Below are positions 33,568 to 45,922 of a stretch of DNA of 64,000 bases, in pieces (position 1 is the stretch's first letter; every line of letters begins with the position of its first letter). The stretch lies in contig JBAMJV010009412.1 in assembly GCA_037951105.1 (NCBI GenBank), positions 1 to 64,000 of the forward strand. The letters are read 5' to 3'. The notes beneath the pieces were generated by a model. It had not been told where the DNA came from and did no database searches. It saw only the letters and a program-made list of their open reading frames with translations. The position numbers and the translations under genes were made by a program. Source of the stretch: Echinarachnius parma. Its lineage: Eukaryota; Echinodermata; Echinoidea; Clypeasteroida; Echinarachniidae.

Positions 33568-33884
33568 CCATGGGCGTAGCCGTGTAGGGGCACATTCTTC
33601 TCGGGGGGGGGGGGGGGGGGGGTGGCCCCCGAGGTCTTTTGCACAAATTTTCACCTGACAAGCAAAAAAAAAAAGGGGGGGGGGTTCCCTCTTTGTTTAG
33701 TCCAAAATAACATGTTTTTGCCCAAATATGAGACGGTCTTGCCAGAAAATAACATGACACTGCCAGAATGTAACTTGATTTTGCCTGAATTTCAAGTGCG
33801 TTTTGCCCGAATATGGCCGTTTTCAAAACTCCAGGGGGGCTGCAGCCACCCCAGCCCCGCCTCCTACGCATATGGTGTAGCCCC
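33568..33884. repeat. Poly-G repeat with GGCGTAGC end
   Basis: It starts with GGGCGTAGCCGTGTAGGGG and has a 20-nt G run (33603-33622) and a second 9-nt run near 33677. It ends near CCTACGCATATGGTGTAGCCCC. Several units of GCCAGAAxxTAACxTGAxxxTGCC lie between 33740 and 33800. Confidence 0.5.
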
Positions 33885-34263
33885 ATATAATTATATTCCT
33901 GTTATTGTACATAAACTTTTTTTTGTATTGACAGTGACAGAACATGTTAGAAGTTAACTAGAGGTGGCCCACTAGAGTGGTCACTAGAAATTCAATCTTA
34001 TAAAGGTCATGATAGTGATGTTGCTATTAAATTGATACAATCTTTTGGTCGCAAGATGATCCATTTAGCCACAAAAAACTACAAGTAAGTGGCCAAGCAG
34101 GCCAACAGATACAAATTCCAAGGGCAACCCCTTGATAAAGCGAGGATAACATTTGGCAATTAACCAATTCATTGGTCAAAACACAGCTGCATTTTGTACA
34201 AGTAAAAGAAGTGACACAGAGATTTCCATGTTTAGCAATTTTATCACCTTAAAATACACATCT

Positions 34264-34414
34264 GGGCCCCGTTGCAGAAAGAGATACGATCAATCGTAAG
34301 TTACAACTAATTGTAAGTCAGAAAATTTGCGCATTTCAACCAATCAGATTTGCGCATTTAGTCAGATGATCTTAATTACAATCAATTGCATATCTCTTTC
34401 TGCAATGGGGGCCC
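34264..34414. mobile_element. MITE, GGGCCCCGTTGCAGAAAG family
   Basis: A second copy of the family seen at 1162-1329. Inverted ends GGGCCCCGTTGCAGAAAG and CTTTCTGCAATGGGGGCCC surround the same ACTTACAATTGATTG-type core. Confidence 0.7.
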
Positions 34415-34644
34415 TGATCATTTTGAGAACTTTTTGATTAAATACCATTCAGTCATTCTAACAAGGAAATGCAGGAAAACAGCCAAGATGAAGGGTTTAA
34501 CCCATTCCGGACTGATTGATTTTGCTATGACATGCATTCTCCTGAATGGGTTAATAACAATTTCAGTGATTAATAAGCTTAAGAAAAAAAACTTGTTCAA
34601 ATGTAGGCTTTCCCATTTGATCATCTTGCAAAGTATAAAATGTG

Positions 34645-35190
34645 TGATTTAAGCATTCCGATGATCATAACAAAGCTGCGCATAGACCAAGTACAACTCA
34701 AAGGACTGTTCAGTGTTTCTTTGGATAATCAATTAAAATCAGTCAATCAATTGTTCAAGTTCTTTTGCAGAGTAAGAGTACAAATTAAAGAACTGTTCAT
34801 TTTTTCAGATACAAAATTAAAATCAGTAAATCAATTGATCAAAAACTTCAGAGTCACAGAGTCATTGAATTTTCTTGGATCTCTGTAGGCTTCCATTCTG
34901 CAAAGCAAATATATATTGAGTTTATTTCAGCATTCCATGATAACTAAGCTGCGCGTTATACAACTTAAAGAACTGACACTGTTTCTTTGGATAACAAATT
35001 TAAATCAGTCAATCAATTGTTCAATATCTTTTCAGAGTTACTGAGTTGTCTTGATCATTCTGCAGTTTAAGCATTCAGATTATCATAAAAAAGCTGCAAA
35101 GAGTAAGAACTGTTCAGTGTTTCTTTGGATAAAAATTCAAATCAGTAAATCCATTGTTCAAGATTTGTTCAGAGTCACAGAGTTGTCTTG
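34645..35190 (-). repeat. Tandem repeats in the 3' UTR of ZBED gene 2
   Basis: Four diverged units of about 130-160 bp (plus-strand words AAGCATTCCGATGATCATAA, AGAACTGTTCAGTGTTTCTTT, AATCAGTCAATCAATTGTTC, CAGAGTCACAGAGTTGTCTT) run up to the stop codon at 35196. The array therefore begins directly after the coding sequence. Confidence 0.7.
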
Positions 35191-35195
35191 GACCT

Positions 35196-37793
35196 CTATC
35201 TCTGGAGAAGAGACAGATTTTGATTCAAGAAGATCAGTGGGCCAGCCACCACCTTCTCCAGGAGAGCTCTCTTCATGTCTCTCCTTGACAACCCAGAGGT
35301 GACGTCATCTACTGGTTGCGCTATGGCAGGCAAGGAGAGAAACTGTCTGGCTACTTCTGCGAGCTGAGGGAAGCGTCCTTTGTTCACCCTCCACCAGTCC
35401 AGGGGGCAGCTATCATGCCTCAGGGCGGGGAACCCTACGTAGTTGGAGATCTCAGAATCCACATCTTGCTTGTCCTGCGCATATTCCTCTGCACCACCAA
35501 ACAAACAAAGGAATGGGGTGGCATCGGTGGATTCTGCCATCGGGCCACTTCCTCCTGCCGATTCATCGCCAGCATTTGATGCAGCGACTCCTTTCAGTGC
35601 ATCGAAGACGTCGACTTTGTCCTCCTCGGCTATGAATTTCAGTTTCTTGAAGCGGGGGTCGAGCATAGCTGCAAGCATCGGTACTGATGACGGGAGGATG
35701 GCAGTGAGGTCCCACTTCTCCCTGACTTCCTTTCCAATGGCCTTTAGGAACTTATCGATGGCAGAGTCCCGATCATGATTTGCATCCTCGCAATGCTGCA
35801 GGATACTGTGGACGACCGGCAGAAGACATGACACTGACCCTGTTTTGGCTTTGCTCAGGACGGTCAGGGCAGCTTTCAGGATCTGAAGTGAGTTGGCCAA
35901 CATCTCGGCTAACTCCCACTGGTCTGTGCTGAGACACGTCTCATCAGCCTTGATTGTCGTGTCATAGTCATTGACCTTCTCAATCAGGGGCCTCAGTTCT
36001 ACAAACTGATGGTTAAAATGGAAAAAAATATATATATATTATACATAATATCTTTTCTTTGATGACGATAAAAATTAAATCTTTACAAATAGTATAAAAG
36101 CAGTAGTTATTGAATTAATTTTGACCCACTAATCATCAAAATGTGCTCTTGAGGAAAATGGCATTTAAATGGTTATTTGAGATGAAATAGGACATGAGAA
36201 CCTAAAATTAAAATTATTATCTGCAATCCAGCCATAAGGGACACTCCTATTATTTTGGTAGCTTTTGATCAGACCTTACACTACTTAATTAGGGGACAAA
36301 TGCTCTGTATGACACTGCAATTAGGCAGGGAGTACTCTACCTGTATTAACATGTCTGCTTTGGTGATCCAGCTACCACCATCTCCTTCCACCAGTTCTAT
36401 CGTAGGATTCAGTTTGTAGTAGCTGTCTGTATCTCGGAATTCCTGCATCAACTTGCTTGCTTCCTCATCATTGATCAGGTAGTTCACGGTCTGCCCGACT
36501 TGCTCGATCAGCTTCCTCACTTCGGGAATCACAAAGGCAGTCTGGACACACAGCTCCAGCTTCTCCGCGGCACAGCTCATCGATTCGCAACTTAACATCA
36601 CCCCGACCCGCTCAGTCTGTACCCTGAGCATCCCTTGACGACATATCACTGCGACCAGTCTTTCTGGAGGAAGATCATACTGGAGTAGCAGCGTCCGAAT
36701 GTGTTGGCAGATCTCTGGTCCATTGGCTTTGTGTTGGGTCAGGTGGTTTGTGCCCAGGACGTAACTTCTGCTTTCCCAGTTGCTTGTGAGGTACTGCACA
36801 GTGATTGTGACGTAAGCTTCTTGGTCACTTCCTTTCCACACATCGTAGACGACTGAGAAATGTGTGGCTTCCTTGGCTAGGGTATCCCTCAGCTTGAACT
36901 GCAAAACAAAAATTCAAGGAAAGTAATATGGTATGTTTTAAATGCATGCTTTCTGGAGAGATATGACACTTGTCATTTTTAGTGTGATGACTATATAATC
37001 AAGAGAGGATAAGATTGATGTCAATACAAACAATTGGGGAGGGAATCAAACTAAAACAATTTTTGGTTGTTTACTGTCCAGAACAATTATTTCCACACAA
37101 AAAATCAACTACCGACAGTCAGTAGATCTGGAGAGAAGTTGGTCAAAAGAGAAAATCATAGTAAATGAACGTTAAATAAGTAAAATTAACCTGGGTAACA
37201 AAAGAAATTTCATCTATGTAGGTAGTACCAAGAAATTTACCTTGCACTGTTCATGCAAGCCCAGAATCCTCCTCTGGAAGCTCTCTGCCTTGGGCATCTG
37301 GTAGACGGGTTCCAGGAAGCTGGTGTACCCCGTGAATCCCTCCGAGGTGACAAACTCCAGCGACTGGAGGCCCTTGATCATCATCTGCAGGATTTGCTCC
37401 GTGATCATCCCACCGTCGCTCTCATTTCTCGAACCCTGGACAATGAAGCGCTTCTTGAGGAACCCGGACATCTGTGTCTGGCTGACGACTCTTGAGACTG
37501 ATGGAGGAGTTGCTGGTGCCTCGTCGCTTGTTCCTTCAGGATCTCTGGTTGCCGTGAACACCGAGGATGTCGAGGCTTGAGTTGGAGTACTAATGAATGG
37601 ACTGGCCATGTCTCTCTTTTCAGTCTTTATCTTCTTTTGGGGAAGGCGTTTCTTGTAAGGTTTCCTCGGTATTGGTTTCCCATTCTTAAAAACCTTTGCT
37701 GATGGTCCACTCACCTACAAGTAAAAAGGGAACAAAAGTAAACATATTAGTGTGGGCCATGTGCTGTGTAGTGTGTGGCCTGTGTGTTTGAGT

Positions 37794-37824
<31 letters not shown>

Positions 37825-38937
37825 GGAGTACCTCAGGGTGATTTAGCACCCAAACTCCAAAATGCAAACAAACAAGTCTCCATAAATTGACATTGTATTA
37901 TGTGTGCAAGACAATTTTGAAATAAATCACATTTTTTGTTTAACACGGCAATTCCATTACATTATGCCTGATAATGGCATAATACTTGACAATCAATATT
38001 CCTTATTTTTCAAACAAGCAAAATAAAATGTGTTCATACTAGACTACTAGTGAATATAAATAAGTAAATATAATACAATTTGGATATAATTGCTCACATG
38101 ACAAGATGTTTGAATAGGCTTTTAAAAGTTTTAGTTCTCTACACTCTACAGATCCTGACAAAATTGTCACTGATTATTCCAGCATTCTCTACCAAAGTGT
38201 GCCCACGACTTGGCATTCATAACTAAACTGAAAGTAAAAGTAGTCCTTCAGACATAGAGCATCGGTTCTTTTATGTCATGCATGCCAAATCGTGGGAATA
38301 CTTTTTGAGAGTGCCATTATTCCTTTCATATTCATGCTCATCCCACTTCACAATGTTATTTCATTGTTACTGTTGGACAATTTTTTTTTTTAGTCATGCT
38401 GGCCTGGAATTCGTAAATCTGTAAATTGATGATACAATTACACATTAAAAGTTTGAAATATTTAATTCTATAATCCTAAATTACTAATTTGTAGATCACA
38501 TGATATGATACATAAATGATGTAACCATATTGCCAGGTCATTCATTCATTCATTAATTTACAAAAATGACGCCTGCTGAGTGAAGCAGCCAAACAATGGA
38601 TCAACCTCTACCAAAATAACAACACGGCCGGATGTCAGAGAATCCAGACTATACACACACTTACATACACACACGTGCAATTCAAGTCACACACTTGCAT
38701 TTTAGTACTTGCCTCGAATTCGGGCATCTCGTGCGCCGCCGTGAGATGGTATCGCAGGTTCGTTGTACCGCCCGTGTAAGCCAGAATCTTTTCGCAGGAA
38801 CGACATTGGGCCCGTCGTGTCTGCCTGTTAAGCTCGAAGAACTGCCAAACTGACGACCTCTTGTCCAGCACTTTCCCGCTGCTCCCAGCGAAGGGATTGC
38901 TCCTCCTTGGTTTGACGGGACTCTTCTTGGGGGCCAT
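35196..38937 (-). CDS. BED zinc finger, hAT-derived protein (ZBED-like gene 2)
   Basis: Four exons, 38937-38713, 37714-37241, 36898-36341 and 36005-35196, all join in phase 0 to give 688 residues. Exon 1 is one BED finger (VWQF; C45, C48, H64, H69 in YTGGTTNLRYHLTAAH). Exon 2 starts SGPSAKVFK, followed by a Lys/Arg-rich stretch and a Ser/Thr/Pro linker. Exon 3 carries VVYDVWKG (D252), the first-Asp position; the second-Asp region reads VAVICRQGM in place of a TDNA motif. Exon 4 has the dimerisation segment CPLDWWRVNKGRFPQLAEVA (619 on) but QPVDDVTSG where SER.FS is expected. Intron 1 has a GC donor (GAG|GCAAGT). The layout is closest to ZBED gene 3, with two fewer introns. Inferred: a domesticated, catalytically inactive DNA-binding protein. 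ZBED family assignment is firm; one-to-one orthology is not claimed. Confidence 0.88.
37794..37823 (+). repeat. 30-nt poly-G run in intron 1 of ZBED gene 2
   Basis: Thirty consecutive G on the plus strand (C on the transcribed RNA), about 80 bp upstream of the exon 2 acceptor in the transcript's direction. The longest of many such runs in this window. Confidence 0.85.
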
Positions 38938-39080
38938 TTTCAAAATTCGCAGAAAATTAGCAGAAAATATGATCGATTAACACAGCTTTCGACTAGGGAT
39001 CGCCTCACGTGTAAAGTCTATGCAAAAATAATGGCGCCGATTATACACGCGCACGCCGCGCGCGCGGGCGCGCCGTAATC
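38938..39080 (-). promoter_or_regulatory. CpG-rich upstream region of ZBED gene 2
   Basis: Dense CG runs (CGCGCACGCCGCGCGCGCGG, GGCGCGCCG) lie 60-140 bp 5' of the start codon, in otherwise AT-rich DNA. Promoter role inferred. Confidence 0.4.
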
Positions 39081-39979
39081 GACCATGCATTTATACGGCT
39101 GCACTGCGTTTAGCGTACCCACGCTTCGATCGTACATAATCCACATTACGTTATCGATTCATCCCGTGCATGTCATGCAGTGCAAAGAAAACAATTTTAA
39201 AGGATATATATATCTAGGGATAGGGGATATCCTGATATTATTTACTGTTGAGTCCATTATTTTACGATTTTCTTCAATGGCGTCGAAAAGAGAAGTCGGG
39301 GAGTATTGAAATTGCAGTTTAAATTTATCTTTTTTTTTAAAACGTAAAATACAAAACAAAGTGTAATGTATGTTGGTACAAAATTACAATCCACTTAGAA
39401 ATATAATGCAAAAACAAACTGTGTGAATGGAATGTGGAGACAGCTAGGAAAGACATATGGAATAGTTTATATATTTAGTCTACTTTGAGGTAGTAAATGA
39501 AAATAACAAGAGTTTTGAGTATTATGTGAATGTATTTCATCATTTAAAAAAATTATTCTAAAAAACTGGGGATGAAGTTATTTAAAATATGGCTAACCCA
39601 ACATTATTACAAATATCTAAAACATTTTCAACTCCAAAAATAAGGGTTTAGTATAATCAAAATAATCAGCATGTAACATTGTAATACAGTAACGATTTTG
39701 TGTAAATTAAAATTAAAAGTTGAAGATACCCAGGCAAAATACACAAGGAGATATGGTGTTATTAATAACTTATTAATCATAATCAAAATACTCTTAGGAA
39801 AATTGTTTAGATTTATCTAAAATACAGATACCTTTCGAATTGTGTGTGCCAATGAGATCAATGGGCTCCTTCCAAGATCATGGTTACATGATCGATGTAA
39901 TCGATATGATATGATCGATATGAAACAATTATTGTATCATAATCGATTAATTTATATATGAGTGTATAGTATTTACTAA
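39081..39979. other. No gene seen
   Basis: AT-rich spacer between ZBED gene 2 and the decayed LINE. Only short chance frames. Confidence 0.45.
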
Positions 39980-42280
39980 TAAGTTAATCAGAAATTAACC
40001 AATAAATTATGTTTTATAATTCGTCATTGAAATTAATAGTGAAAATGGGATAAAGATCAGATCACTCGTGTCATCTGCATAATTATAAATGTATTGTATG
40101 ATATTTTGAGATGCATGACAACTTTTAGTAATATATACTCCGCAAAAAAAGAAACTGGACACTTGTATGAGACCAAATATTTCGTATTCATTAACGATAA
40201 AATATATGATATTGTATATCAAATTAAAGATACAATTACCCTCTTCAATATTCGCATAAATTCCAGATGAAATCATTCATGCATGACTTGTCACGGTCAA
40301 TTAACCACACCAAGGTCTGTTTTCAAAAATAGCAAAAATGGAACATCCACACAACCATATAAATGTTGATAAGCATAATCTAAAACGCTATATTCATGAG
40401 ATGGCATATTTTTTCATTACAAATGTGACCTTTTCTATCTTCATCTCAATAAAGAGTATAAATGAAGACAAATTGTAAACGTTATAGGTGGTATTTTAAT
40501 CAAAAAGTAACAAAATGGGGAATTCCATGGCAAAGCTTTATTAGTAAAAACCACAGTTTGTGCCCTTATGTCAGCATGAAAATGGTATAAATTCTTCTCA
40601 AGAATTCTACCGTAGTCCAAAGATCTTCAAAACCTGAAGTCACCCTTGGTCAAACAGTTGGGCAGTCTTTAACATGCCATTTCTCTAGGTAAATATGGTT
40701 AAAATTGCAGGGGACACATGAAATAGACAAGCTTCATGCCTCTAATACAGACCAGTATGATAATGCTCTCATAACCTGGCCCTGTTTTATTGACAAATTT
40801 GTATTTCCAGAGTTTGTTCATAACAATAAAGTTGAATAATGTCATAATTTAGTTGCCCCGCTCATCTTGTTTTAAGTGAAACGCTTACTATCATTTCAGT
40901 CGAATGGTGTGGTCCCTCATTGTTTTGCTATTTTTGAAAACAGACCTTGCTATTGTTAATTGACCATGGCATTTCATGCATGAACGATTACACCTTTAAG
41001 TTATACCCTGCATGTAGAGGACTAAATTCCCTTTAATTTGATATATGATCATGTACACTTTATCGTACATTAGTATGAAATATTTCAACTTATACAAGTG
41101 TCCAGTTTCTTTTTTTGCGGAGTATATATAAGGGGACCGGGAATAGATCCCTGGGGCAATTCACATCGTAACAATTAGACCCACAAACAGTCACATCTAC
41201 ATTTACGAATTGTTAAATAATTGTTTGATACTATCAGCTTCTAGTTTATTAACAAAACCGAATGATCTTAGCCTTCTTAGGTATCAACAGCTTTCACTCA
41301 AACCATGGGATAAGCCAATTAAAGTTTCCTTACGATTTGTTACTTGTGTTAACCTTATGAAAACAAATCAGAGAATGATTTGTACCACATGTGCACAAAT
41401 AAATATCTTTAACAAAATATAAAATTATGTATTGCACTGATTTACAAACGTTATAAGTGAATTAAAATCAAAGTTTCAAACAATACAAAATAATATAGAT
41501 CAGTAATTATTAATCCAGTCAGTCAATTCAGGTAAAACTTTAGCTATTTTTTGTAGTATTTATACTTTAAATATTGGTATTGGTATTTTTTTTCCGGGCG
41601 CACACCGTATTAGTTGTATTATTTTCCGTTCTGCACTTAGAAACATCAGTATGAAGCGCTATATAAATATTATGTATTATGTATTATTATTATTATTATT
41701 TTAATCCATTCGGAAATATACCAATGCAGCCATACTCGTTGAAGAATAAAAAAATATAACATAAATGATACAAAATTATATGCATTACTTGTTTGCCTCG
41801 GAATAGAATTTCTAGATTGGTGGCGCAATATAAATGCTAGTCTATTACTATTATCATAATCGATTACAATCAAAACATATATTTCATCAAAACCAGTACT
41901 TGATCGATTCTTCATATAACAAACAATATCGATAATTTCTTTGGTGGATATTGGAACAAAAATGCAGATGGCTGATTACTTATTAAATATTGCACATTAT
42001 TATCATTATTAATTGTACAATGCTTAAAATCCTGCATATTTTGTATCAATGAAGGGCCAATATTTACCCAAAATTATTTAGCCATATCATTACTATTGAT
42101 ATTTGATCGATCATTAACAATAAGTTTGTCAATATAATGTTGTTTTGTTCTTTTATCCATAGCTTTTGCTTCCAAGTTTGCCTCATATTTTTTGGCACAT
42201 TTTAGAAAATAATTATGATAGTATTTATTTTTTATCCTTTTCACTTCCCTATTAAATTTGAGTGACTGAAAAGTTTATAT
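39980..42280 (-). pseudogene. Decayed LINE reverse transcriptase
   Basis: Minus-strand fragments appear in the right order. About 42270-42060 reads REVKRIKNKYYHNYFLKCAK then AK(stop)FWVNIG, resembling the region just before an RT domain. About 41220-41130 reads QFVNVDVTVCG, then in a shifted frame LPQGSIPGPL, which is the QGS..GPL motif. About 40107-40040 reads YIYNYADDTSDLIF, the catalytic YADD. Stops and frameshifts separate them, and a TIR element (40137-41123) lies exactly between the last two motifs. Family-level assignment (CR1/L2-like) is a guess. Confidence 0.5.
40137..41123. mobile_element. 987-bp TIR element inserted in the decayed LINE
   Basis: The ends ACTCCGCAAAAAAAGAAACT and CAGTTTCTTTTTTTGCGGAGT are inverted and flanked by TATATA. 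The inverted homology continues inward for about 200 bp (AACAGACCTT, TTCATGCATGA). No transposase frame is visible, so it is non-autonomous. Confidence 0.75.
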
Positions 42281-43859
42281 GATTAAAGATTCATGTCGGC
42301 CCTAATATTACAATTATTATAACGTATAGATGCAGTGCAATAATGATTGATGGTTTGATCGATTGTGGAAAACAAATGACTGCTGAAAGATCGACATTAT
42401 TGTTTTATTGTGTGACTGTGTGTATAGTCATCATTTTGATATTGTAAATACAGCAACATATTTTTCATAAGTAATTTTAACTTGCATATAATTAATGCTG
42501 CTAAATTATGGACAAATATTATAGCGCCAATTATATCACCATTCGTATTTGTAATAAGTTATATACAATTTGTTTTCTTCAAAGTTGTGTCAATGATCAG
42601 TAATTCCATCTCTCTTTAGTTTCGATTTGATTTCTGTTGCGTTTTCGTTACTCCCTGTAAAAACAGCATTAGCCGACTTTGGACCATGACCAGAAAATCA
42701 CTCTATTATGTGGTCGTTTCTTAGTAGTTAGAGAGGCTGCGTCTGGCGTAGTCAGAAAACCCGACTCTATTATATGGGGCTGACTTTTATCGGACTTTTG
42801 AAATAATTCAACCAACCGTCGAGTAGAATCCATATAGAGACTGATTTTTCGGTCTACGTCTGGCGCTGGTCGTATATGAAAGAAGAACCCCAGCATTTAG
42901 AGTAGTTTATTTCTGACTAAATAACTTGACTATAACTGATATTATGCTATCTGTAATTGTTTTGTATCTGTATACAGGGCGAGGTTGCCTACCCTGTATT
43001 TTTAAAAGAAGACATGAATAAATAAATAAATAAATAATATAACTTTCAGATTTTGTGTGTAGTGTCCGCATTTACACAATTATTTAACTGGAATTAAAAT
43101 GTTTCCTTTCCACCTTTTCTGGATAAACATCGATATTTACGATCAGAAGTTTTCTCGCGCAATTTAGAGGGATCTTAGATCCCTAGTTTTTGCACATGTC
43201 AACAAATTTACTAGACTAGTAAGTTTGGTGACAGTATGCAAAAACTAGCAAATGGTTTCTGTGATCCGATAATTATGAAGGGTGATGCGTGAAAGTTGAA
43301 TGTATGAATGGATGTTATATGGCCGACTGGCCGAGTAAAAAATGCTAACTCATACACAGGTTGAAAGTCGGACCTTGTATAAGGGGGATCAAATCCGAGC
43401 ACTTCAGTTATACCGATATCTTTATATCGAAAGAGAATTAGCTTAAAACCGAAACACGTTCCATGCTTTTATTGACACATTAAAACGAAGTATATGAGAA
43501 CAGCTAGCTAGAGTATGAATTGTTGTTGATTGTAACAATGTTAAGCAGATCACGACACTAATCGCGAAACTAATTTGAGACGTAACCATAATTGATATTC
43601 GCATAATTATTATACTTTCTGTTAATTTGTTTGTTCTCTTTTACATTATATAGCCAGGATTTACTTTTAACTTCCCAGAAAGATTAATTTTGTATTCAAG
43701 CCGGACTTGAATAAGTGACAGTAACTTTTGGATTTAGAATTTATTCCAAAGGAGTTACTTTTTAAATCTAGGCGGGACTTAGGAAGACGAACATTTCTTT
43801 GGATTAAACTTCAAGTTGATTAAGTTTTGAAAGTTTGTTTGTTTATTTATTTATCTCAG
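42281..43859. other. Spacer with a LINE-like 3' tail
   Basis: The sequence ATACAGGGCGAGGTTGCCTA followed by (AAAT)n at 43015-43038 looks like the 3' end of a plus-strand LINE. Otherwise no exon is recognised. Earlier exons of the downstream UBA gene were not found here and may lie farther upstream. Confidence 0.35.
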
Positions 43860-45922
43860 GGTGAAGATCGAGCTGTACGAACAGATGATAAGCATGGGAT
43901 TTCCCCGTGCAACGGCGGGAGCCGCCCTGAAACAAACCAACAACGATTTGCACGCGGCACTGAAGGTGATCGAGGAGCACCCAGAATTACTCTCCCTCCC
44001 GGATAATGAGGCAGACCCGACCTGGAACGGACCAATCACGGATCAGATGCTTGCCCAGGTAAAGATTTTGTTTTCTTTTTGTTTGTTTGTTTGCTTGCTG
44101 TTTGTTGTTTACTTCTTTATGATGATCGATTGACAATCATACATCAGCCAAGATTATAGAGACTGATCATTTATTCACTAATTTATTATTTCTTTTTATG
44201 TGCTTAATATATTTAATTTCTTTATTCTGAAGATCGATTTATAATCATACTTCTGCTACGGTAAGAGTCAGATTATTTATTCATAAATTAACTACATATT
44301 ATCGGCAAGCAAATATCAAGGGCCACGAATTAACAACCCGATTACTCCCTCTCCCGGATAATGAGGCAGACCCGACCTGGAACGAACCAATCACAGATCA
44401 GATGCTTGCCCAGGTTAAGATTTTGTTTTCTCTTAGTCTGCTTTGTTGTTTTTCATTTTACCGCTTTGTTCTCAAGATCGATCATCATCCCGTTGTTCTG
44501 AAGATCGATTCACAATCGTGATTTAGCCGTGGTTTGAAATTATAGTCGAAATATAAGTTAATATTGAACATTAATTTGTTTCTTTTCCCCTTTGTTTTCT
44601 TTTTGGGGTTCGTATTTTACTTGCTTGGTAACCTCTTTCAGTGTTCTAAAGATCAATTCATCCCCGATTTATAATGATGCGAAAATACTGCTGAAAACTG
44701 CATATCTACTTTAATAATGCCGGGTAATAAAATGAGAGTCAATTAAGATAGGACCTAAATTTTCGATCGTAGCAGAATCTTCTTCAGAGGTTATAATCGT
44801 ACTTCAGACATGATTGTAGTCTAATCAATATTCATGTTTATTAGAAATATATATATCATTCTTTTGCAGGTAACTGAGCTTGGATTTGATGTTGATGTTG
44901 TTGCAAGAGAGGCGTTAAGACGCTTTGCTGGATCGATCCAGAAGGCTATTGAGAGATTGGTAGCTAGCGGCGGGATACTACCTCCCATCCCTTCAACTTC
45001 ATCTCAAGGGGGAGCAAGCTCAAACTCAAACTCAAATTAATTCCACCATTATACATGTGTAATTATATATATTATTTACTTTTATTTTCTTACAAATAAT
45101 TCTTTGTTTGTTATTTGTTGCAATGTTTATTCAAAATAGTATTTATGCACTATATTTGATTGTAGGTAACTGAGCTTGGATTTGATGTTGATATTGCAAG
45201 AGATGCGCTAAGACGCTTTGCAGGATCGATCCAGAAGGCTATCGAGAGATTGGTAGCTAGCGGCGGGATACTACCTCCCATCCCTTCAACTTCAGTCCAG
45301 CGGGGAGCAAGCTCAAACTCAACAGGTATCTTTTTCATGTACAAAGTTACATAAGTGGCATAGCTACGTGGGGGGGGGGGGGGGGGAGGGGGTGGGGGGA
45401 CAGGGGGCACATGCCCCCTGAATAATTTGAGAAAAACACAAAAAAGTGTAAAATCATATTAAAATAAAGAAATACATAGTGTGCCAACTCGCCCAATATA
45501 TCACATGCCCCCCCCCCCCCCCCCCCCACACACACAATGAAGCAGATCACTCTACGCCACTGATTTACATTTTTATTTTGTAGTTAAATACTGATGCATA
45601 AGTTACATTTTCCTTGGAGAAAGACTGAAATAACACTTTTGGAAAATTCTATGAAGCTAATGAACCTGGTGTACCATACAAAAAAGGCGAAATCTTGTAG
45701 GCAAGGGGTTAAGCTTAGGCTCTCCTTGAACAAGATGATACATGTTGACTTGTTTTTCATATCCTAGGTGAGGCCCTAACCGATGAGCAGAAGCAAGCGA
45801 TCGAGGAGGTATTGCCCGACATACCAGACCACGAGGAGGATTACCTGGACATTACTCTGGATGAGGAAGCATCATTTATTGAGGAGTACAAAGCCAGGAT
45901 AGCTTCTGCATCACATGTATAG
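43860..45922 (+). CDS. UBA-domain protein, 3' exons (NUB1-like)
   Basis: Three exons with consistent phases: 43860-44058 (acceptor CTCAG|G, donor CAG|GTAAAG), 45166-45325 (TGTAG|GTAACT to AACAG|GTATCT) and 45768-45922 (CCTAG|GTGAGG to TAG). They encode about 170 residues. The first UBA domain is LYEQMISMGFPRATAGAALKQ..LHAALKVI; the second is VTELGFDVDIARDALRRFAGSIQKAIERLV. The tail is acidic (DHEEDYLDITLDEEASFIEEY). Paired UBA domains followed by an EEDYLD..L tail recall NUB1, which delivers NEDD8- and FAT10-linked proteins to the proteasome; this identification is from memory. The real start is upstream: 43861 is an internal codon behind a splice acceptor. The nearest poly-A signals are at 48318 and 48356, giving a long 3' UTR full of repeats. 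An alternative exon 44870-45040 precedes 45166-45325. Confidence 0.65.
44337..44413 (+). repeat. Copy of the 3' end of the first UBA exon with its donor
   Basis: Repeats the last 70 or so bases of exon 43860-44058 (CCCGGATAATGAGGCAGACC..CTTGCCCAG) and the following intron bases. The donor now reads CAG|GTTAAG. It lacks its own acceptor and part of the UBA domain. Confidence 0.8.
44870..45040 (+). CDS. Alternative terminal exon of the UBA gene (duplicated second UBA exon)
   Basis: Acceptor TTGCAG|GTAACTGAG and coding VTELGFDVDVVAREALRRFA.. match the exon at 45166-45325 closely. This copy has no donor: after SSNSNSN it runs into TAA at 45038-45040. If joined to 44058 (both phase 0) it would give a shorter protein lacking the acidic EEDYLD tail. 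If skipped, the 45166 copy gives the full tail. The two could be alternative 3' ends, or this copy could be inert. Confidence 0.6.
   Translation, partial: VTELGFDVDVVAREALRRFAGSIQKAIERLVASGGILPPIPSTSSQGGASSNSNSN
45354..45561. mobile_element. MITE of the AGTGGCRTAGC family in an intron of the UBA gene
   Basis: Ends AAGTGGCATAGCTACG and CTACGCCACT are inverted. Just inside are a 17-nt class G run (about 45370-45386) and, at the other end, a poly-C run (about 45510-45527), so the runs are mirror-paired too. Confidence 0.65.

Noticed and set aside
43861-43863. GTG at 43861 as the start of the UBA gene
   Set aside because: It directly follows a splice acceptor (TTATCTCAG|G) and is an internal codon; nuclear genes rarely start at GTG.
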